From: Pseudomonas poae
GTDB taxonomy: Bacteria > Pseudomonadota > Gammaproteobacteria > Pseudomonadales > Pseudomonadaceae
Direction of reading: 5' to 3'
DNA length: 64,000 nucleotides
Assembly: GCA_028869255.1 (NCBI GenBank)
Contig: CP110972.1
Span: 4,991,001 to 5,055,000 of the forward strand
The notes under the pieces are model-generated. The model made no database searches. It had not been told where the DNA came from and saw only the letters and a list, made by a program, of their open reading frames with translations. Below are positions 57,529-64,000 of the stretch, piece after piece. Position 1 is the stretch's first letter. Every line of letters begins with the position of its first letter. The translations under genes and the position numbers were made by a program.

Positions 57529-59833
57529 CTATTTGCCGAGCGGAATCTTAGGCGCCCAAGTCAGCCACTCATCCTCAAACTTGTCGAACAGCGGGAACGT
57601 CTGCTGTGGGCGAGCAGCGTTGCCCATGCGCTCGCCATCCGGCGTGGCGAAGGCGATACCACCGGCGACCAGGGTTTCCAGGGACTCGGTACGCACCGTC
57701 GCGCCCTTGAACAGGCCGAAGTCCAGGCCAAAACCACTGGTGTTCCAGAATCGGCTGCCACCGCGCACCAACGGTGCGTATTTAGGCTCGATCAGGATGT
57801 GGATCAGTACGCGGTCGGCGGTCTGCCCTAACTCGTAACCGGTGACCTTGCCCACGGTAACTTCACGGTAGGTAACCGGTACGCCTTCCTTCAGCGAACC
57901 ACGGCGTGCGGCGCTGAGTACCAGACTCAGACCTGCTTCCTGGTGGGCGGCTTCGGGTGGCTGGTCCAGCGCGACAAAGCTTTTCTGCGGCCCGGCATTT
58001 TTCGCCGCCGGTTGCACTTCGATGTATTGCCCGGTAACCAGGGTTTCGAGGTTGGCGGTTTTCATCAGGCCCAGCTCAGGCTTGACCACCCAAAACTGAC
58101 TGCCAACCCGGGCAATGCGGTCGGCGACTTGGGTAATACGGGCACTTAGCAACACCGACTGCATGTCGGCACTGAGGTCGACGCTCTCGATCTTGCCCAC
58201 ATCCAAGCCTTTGAAACGCACCGGCGTGCCGGAGCGCATGCCGTCGGCGCGGTCGACCTTGATCGTCACCAGGGTGCCATGTTGGTTGGCAGCCTCGCGG
58301 TCAGCGAACAGCCGGAAGCGCGGGATGCGCTTTTTCAGCGGCACGTTCGGCTCCGGGGTTTCAAAGGCAATACCGCCGGCCATCAGGCTCGCCAGGGACT
58401 CACTTTTTACCTGAATGCCACCGGTAAGGCCGCCGGTCAGGGTGACGCCGCTGGCATTCCAGAAACGCGTCGAGCCGTTGACCAGGTTTTCGTATTCCTT
58501 CTCGATATGAACGCCGATCACCAGCTGTTTGTTTTTGCGTGAGAACTGGTAGCTCTGTACCGAGCCGACCTTGACCTGCTTGTAGAGGATCGGGCTGCCG
58601 ACATCCAGGGAGCCGAGATTATCGGTGAACAGCACCATGTGCAGGCCCGGGGAACGCAGATCAAGCGGTGGCGCCTTGGCACGCGCCACGAATTCACGCT
58701 GCGGGGCGCTGCCCTTGTCGCCGGGGCGAATGGCGATGTAGTTACCTTTAACCAAGGCTTCGAGGCCCGTGATACCGGCCAGGGAGATGGAAGGTTTGAC
58801 TACCCAGAACTGGGTGTCATGCACCAGAGTAATCTTCGGCCAATGGGTCGAGGGTCAGCTCGGCATTGGCGCTGGACAGGTCCGGGTCGATCTTCAAGGT
58901 TTTCAGGCTGCCGACCTGGATGCCTTTGTACATGACCGGGGTGCGCCCGGCTTGCAGACCTTCGAAGTCAGTCAGTTTGACCTTGACCTTGATACCCGCG
59001 GCGGCGGCGTCGAAATCTTCGTACAGGCGGAACGGCAGGCTCGGGTCGGTCGGCGGGCTGTCCTTGCGATTCTCCGGCGTGGCGAAAGCGATACCGCCGG
59101 CGACGATGCTGGACAGGGATTCGCTGCGCACCTTCACACCGGACAGGTTGGCGTCGATGCTGATGCCGCTGGCGTTCCAGAAACGTGTGTGTTTGCGCAC
59201 CAGATTAGCGTAGGTCGGTTCGATATAGACCTTGATCTCGACGGTACTCTGGTCTTCGGAGAGCAGGTAACTTTTGACTTGGCCAACCTGGATCTGTTTG
59301 TAGAACACCGGGCTGCCACGGTTCAGCGAGCCGAGGCGATCAGCCTTGATGGTCAGGTGCAAGCCGGGCTTGGCGTCGGACAAAGGCGGCTCTTCGGAGA
59401 GCGCCTTGAATTTGCGAGTGGGTTCACCGTCACCTGGGCTGGCGGCGATGTAATTACCCGACACCAGGGTTTCCAGGCCGGTGATGCCGGCCAGGCTGAC
59501 ACTCGGCTTGACCAGCCAGAAACGCGTATTGGTCTTGAGGTACTGGTCGACGTCCTTATTCATCTCGATGGTGGCAATAACCCCGCGATTACTGCCCTCG
59601 TCGTCCAGGGCCAGGGCTTTGACTTTGCCCACGGGCATGCCTTTGTAAACCACCTCGGTTTTATTGACCTGGATACCTTCGCCGCTTTCAAAGCGGACCT
59701 GGATCTCGATGCCCTGCTGGGAATAGGCGCGCCATCCCAGCCAGCCGCCGATAATCAGCGCAATCAGGGGCAACACCCAAATCGCCGACCAGTTGGAGGC
59801 CGGGCGGGTTTTAGCTTTTGGCAAATCACTCAT
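57529..59833 (-). CDS. pqiB: PqiB-family MCE-domain protein (one apparent frameshift)
   Basis: A membrane-anchored multi-MCE protein of the PqiABC/YebST lipid-transport type. An N-terminal membrane segment (SAIWVLPLIALIIGGWLGWR) is followed by six or seven MCE repeats (GIQVNKTEVVYKGMPVGKVK; RTPVMYKGIQVGSLK; GTPVRFKGLDVGKIE; GVPVTYREVTVGKVTGYELG). One extra base near 58828 splits it: LDPLAEDY(S) should continue LVHDTQFWVVKPSISLAG. Corrected length is 767 residues, as in pseudomonad PqiB. It forms a tunnel for lipids between the membranes, and overlaps pqiA by 8 bp. Confidence 0.87.
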
Positions 59834-60455
59834 GGTCGTCGTCCGACTCCGTGTTATCCCAAATCAGTCGGGGATCGAAAGTTACTGCGGCAAGCATCGT
59901 CAAGATGACCACACTGGCGAACGCCGCAGCGCCGAGGTTGGCCTCGACACTGGCAAGCCGCCCAAAGTTTACAACCGCCACCAGAATGGCGATCACGAAG
60001 ATATCCAGCATGGACCAGCGGCCAATGAATTCGATAAAGCGATACATCACAATGCGTTGTTGCGCGGACAGCGGCTGATGACGCTGCACCGAGAACAGTA
60101 GCAGACCAATGCCCACCAGCTTGAAGGTCGGCACCAGGATGCTGGCGATGAACACGACTGCGGCAATCGGGAACATGCCGTGCTGCACCAGTTGGATCAC
60201 CCCGGCCATGATGGTACTGGGGTCGCCCTGGCCAAGGGAGTTGATAGTCATAATGGGTAACAAATTGGCCGGGATATACAGAATGGCCGCCGTGATCAAC
60301 AACGCCCAGGTACGAGTGAGGCTGTTAGGACGGCGGGCATGGATCAGCGCACCGCAACGGGTGCAGAGTTGCTCATCGGTGTCCGGCTCTTGCTTGTTCA
60401 ACTCATGGCATTCGGTACAAATCAGAATGCCTGCATCAATCGCCCGCATGATCAT
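59826..60455 (-). CDS. pqiA: PqiA-family inner-membrane protein, second copy
   Basis: A 209-residue protein with a zinc-ribbon (CTECHELNKQEPDTDEQLCTRCGAL) followed by four membrane segments (LARTWALLITAAILYIPANLLPIMTINSLGQ). In E. coli PqiA is one protein with two such halves. Here each half is a separate gene, and this one equals the C-terminal half. It overlaps the first copy by 20 bp and pqiB by 8 bp. It probably helps load or drive the MCE tunnel. Confidence 0.88.
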   Translation of the reverse strand: MIMRAIDAGILICTECHELNKQEPDTDEQLCTRCGALIHARRPNSLTRTWALLITAAILYIPANLLPIMTINSLGQGDPSTIMAGVIQLVQHGMFPIAAVVFIASILVPTFKLVGIGLLLFSVQRHQPLSAQQRIVMYRFIEFIGRWSMLDIFVIAILVAVVNFGRLASVEANLGAAAFASVVILTMLAAVTFDPRLIWDNTESDDDHE

Positions 60456-61095
60456 CCTCTCCTGACAGCGCTTGCCAGATCTGGTGGGGCGACATCACCA
60501 CCTCAAGCAGTACCTGAACCATTAATAGACTCACGAAGCAGACCAAGCCCAGGCCAATCGTGATGGAGGCCATGTCGGCGAGCTTTACGATAGCCACCAG
60601 TACGCCCATCAAGTAGACCTCCAACATCCCCCAATCTTTCATGTGATGGTAGATGCGGTACAGCAGCAATCCATAGCTGCGGCCAATCTTCCAGCGAATG
60701 CTGAGCAGTACGGCCAGTTGGCAGAGCAGTTTGAGCAAGGGAATCCCCATGCTGCACAGGAACACAACGGCAGCGACGCCTTGCATACCCGTATCAAACA
60801 GGCCGACAACGCCGCTCCACACGGTGTCCTCCGAGGACTGCCCGAGTAAATTGAGCTGCATGATGGGTAAAAAGTTCGCGGGGATGTACAGCAACAGCGC
60901 GGCGAGTACCAAGGCAAGGCTGCGCTCAACGACATTGTGGCGGTGAGCGTACAGCTCGTAACCGCAACGTGGGCATTGGGCTTTTTCGCCGAGGGCGAGC
61001 GTTGGTTTGCGCATCAGCAAGTCGCACTCATGGCACGCCACCAGATCGTCCAGTGGTAAATCCGACACCTCAAGGGCATCAACCGGATCGGGCAT
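60436..61095 (-). CDS. PqiA-family inner-membrane protein, first copy
   Basis: A 219-residue protein with a zinc-ribbon (CHECDLLMRKPTLALGEKAQCPRCGYEL) and four membrane segments, equivalent to the N-terminal half of E. coli PqiA. It starts MPDPVDALEVSDLPLDDLVA. The tandem gene order and short overlap show cotranslation with the second copy and pqiB. The two-gene arrangement is usual in pseudomonads, so it is not treated as a frameshift. Confidence 0.87.
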   Translation of the reverse strand: MPDPVDALEVSDLPLDDLVACHECDLLMRKPTLALGEKAQCPRCGYELYAHRHNVVERSLALVLAALLLYIPANFLPIMQLNLLGQSSEDTVWSGVVGLFDTGMQGVAAVVFLCSMGIPLLKLLCQLAVLLSIRWKIGRSYGLLLYRIYHHMKDWGMLEVYLMGVLVAIVKLADMASITIGLGLVCFVSLLMVQVLLEVVMSPHQIWQALSGEDDHAGD

Positions 61096-61214
61096 AGATA
61101 GGGCTCGGGCTCTAAAAAAGGTTAGGTGCCTATTCTAGTGGTCTGGTTCAGAAATAACTGTGCAAATTTGTCGGCGGATTCGGCGCTGTTTGGCTTTCCG
61201 ACCGCCCAAAACAA

Positions 61215-61244
61215 AACCCCTGTTTGCGTTAGCAAACAGGGGTT
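61215..61244 (-). terminator. Rho-independent terminator of the rRNA operon
   Basis: AACCCCTGTTTGC, loop GTTA, GCAAACAGGGGTT: a 13-bp perfect hairpin. On the minus strand it is followed by TTTGTTTTGGG. It lies just after the 5S gene. Confidence 0.92.
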
Positions 61245-61256
61245 CTGGAATTTAAT

Positions 61257-61371
61257 CTTGACGATGACCTACTCTCACATGGGGAAACCCCACACTACCA
61301 TCGGCGATGCATCGTTTCACTACTGAGTTCGGGATGGGATCAGGTGGTTCCAATGCTCTATGGTCGTCAAG
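61257..61371 (-). rRNA. rrf: 5S ribosomal RNA
   Basis: The minus strand reads TTGACGACCATAGAGCATTG at the 5' end and contains the universal loop segments CCTGATCCCATCCCGAACTC and GATGGTAGTGTGGGG, and it ends in TCATCGTCAAG, which pairs with the 5' end. Length is about 115 nt. It is separated from the 23S gene by about 157 bp and followed by a terminator. Confidence 0.94.
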
Positions 61372-61528
61372 AAATTCGGGTACTGAGTCGTGACCAGCTG
61401 GCCTCGCTTCAGCAAATTGGGTATGTGATAGCTTTCGGTGTTTGTAAGCGTCGAACTTTCGGTTCATTTCGTCTTCACACACCGCAATCTGGTGCCTTCT
61501 CAGGTCAGCAAATTGCTTGGGTGTTATA

Positions 61529-64000
<2,472 letters not shown>

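Noticed and set aside
60436..61095. Split PqiA read as a frameshift
   Set aside because: Both halves have complete zinc ribbons, four membrane segments and their own starts. A two-gene pqiA is usual in pseudomonads.

Overview
The window is chromosomal DNA of a fluorescent Pseudomonas, most likely of the P. fluorescens group. The grounds are the Hrp1-type hrpL-hrpJ-hrcV-hrpQ-hrcN order, the rimI-holD and mksBEF-pqiAB neighbourhoods, a czcRS/czcCBA locus, paired REP elements of the pseudomonad type, and an rRNA operon at the right edge. No species name can be proven from the sequence alone.

Layout. 0-5.2 kb: the regulatory end of a type III secretion cluster. hrpL (ECF sigma factor) has a sigma-54 promoter, and a divergent hrpJ-hrcV-hrpQ-hrcN operon has a textbook hrp box. 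5.5-7.2 kb: tRNA-Met followed by a scar of three broken genes (tyrosine integrase, DUF3987 phage-type protein, adenosine deaminase tail). 7.3-19.9 kb: a quorum-sensing island. It has luxR, luxI and a nine-gene operon (MFS exporter, pabA, pabB-chorismate mutase fusion, ThDP enzyme, YrdC/Sua5, U32 Fe-S protein, aldehyde dehydrogenase, two aminotransferases). Near-identical lux-box palindromes precede luxI and the operon. I cannot match this set to a known product. 20-30 kb: ordinary accessory metabolism and transport (EamA, Ggt, Ddl, LysE, AraC, DHA2 efflux, LysR, flavin reductase, PAS-MCP). 30-41 kb: OprD porin and the metal resistance locus czcRS, czcCBA, czcD. 41-46 kb: three carboxylate-type transporters. 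46-52 kb: Tat-exported phosphoesterase, secreted unknown, SET protein, carbonic anhydrase, rimI-holD. 52-57 kb: mksBEF condensin. 57-61 kb: pqiAAB. 61.2-64 kb: 5S and the 3' part of 23S rRNA on the minus strand.

In the island the genes appear to act together. PabA/PabB would aminate chorismate to aminodeoxychorismate and the fused mutase would rearrange it. Decarboxylation or carboligation, aldehyde oxidation and transaminations would follow, with the U32 and YrdC proteins supplying unusual chemistry and the MFS protein export. This pathway is inference.

Quality note: nine otherwise conserved genes (aldehyde dehydrogenase, ThDP enzyme, czcC, an MFS gene, phosphoesterase, rimI, mksB, mksF, pqiB) each carry exactly one single-base indel, mostly in G/C runs. 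Restoring that base rebuilds a full-length family member in every case. I read these as probable sequencing or assembly errors rather than nine pseudogenes, and give each gene its full span.
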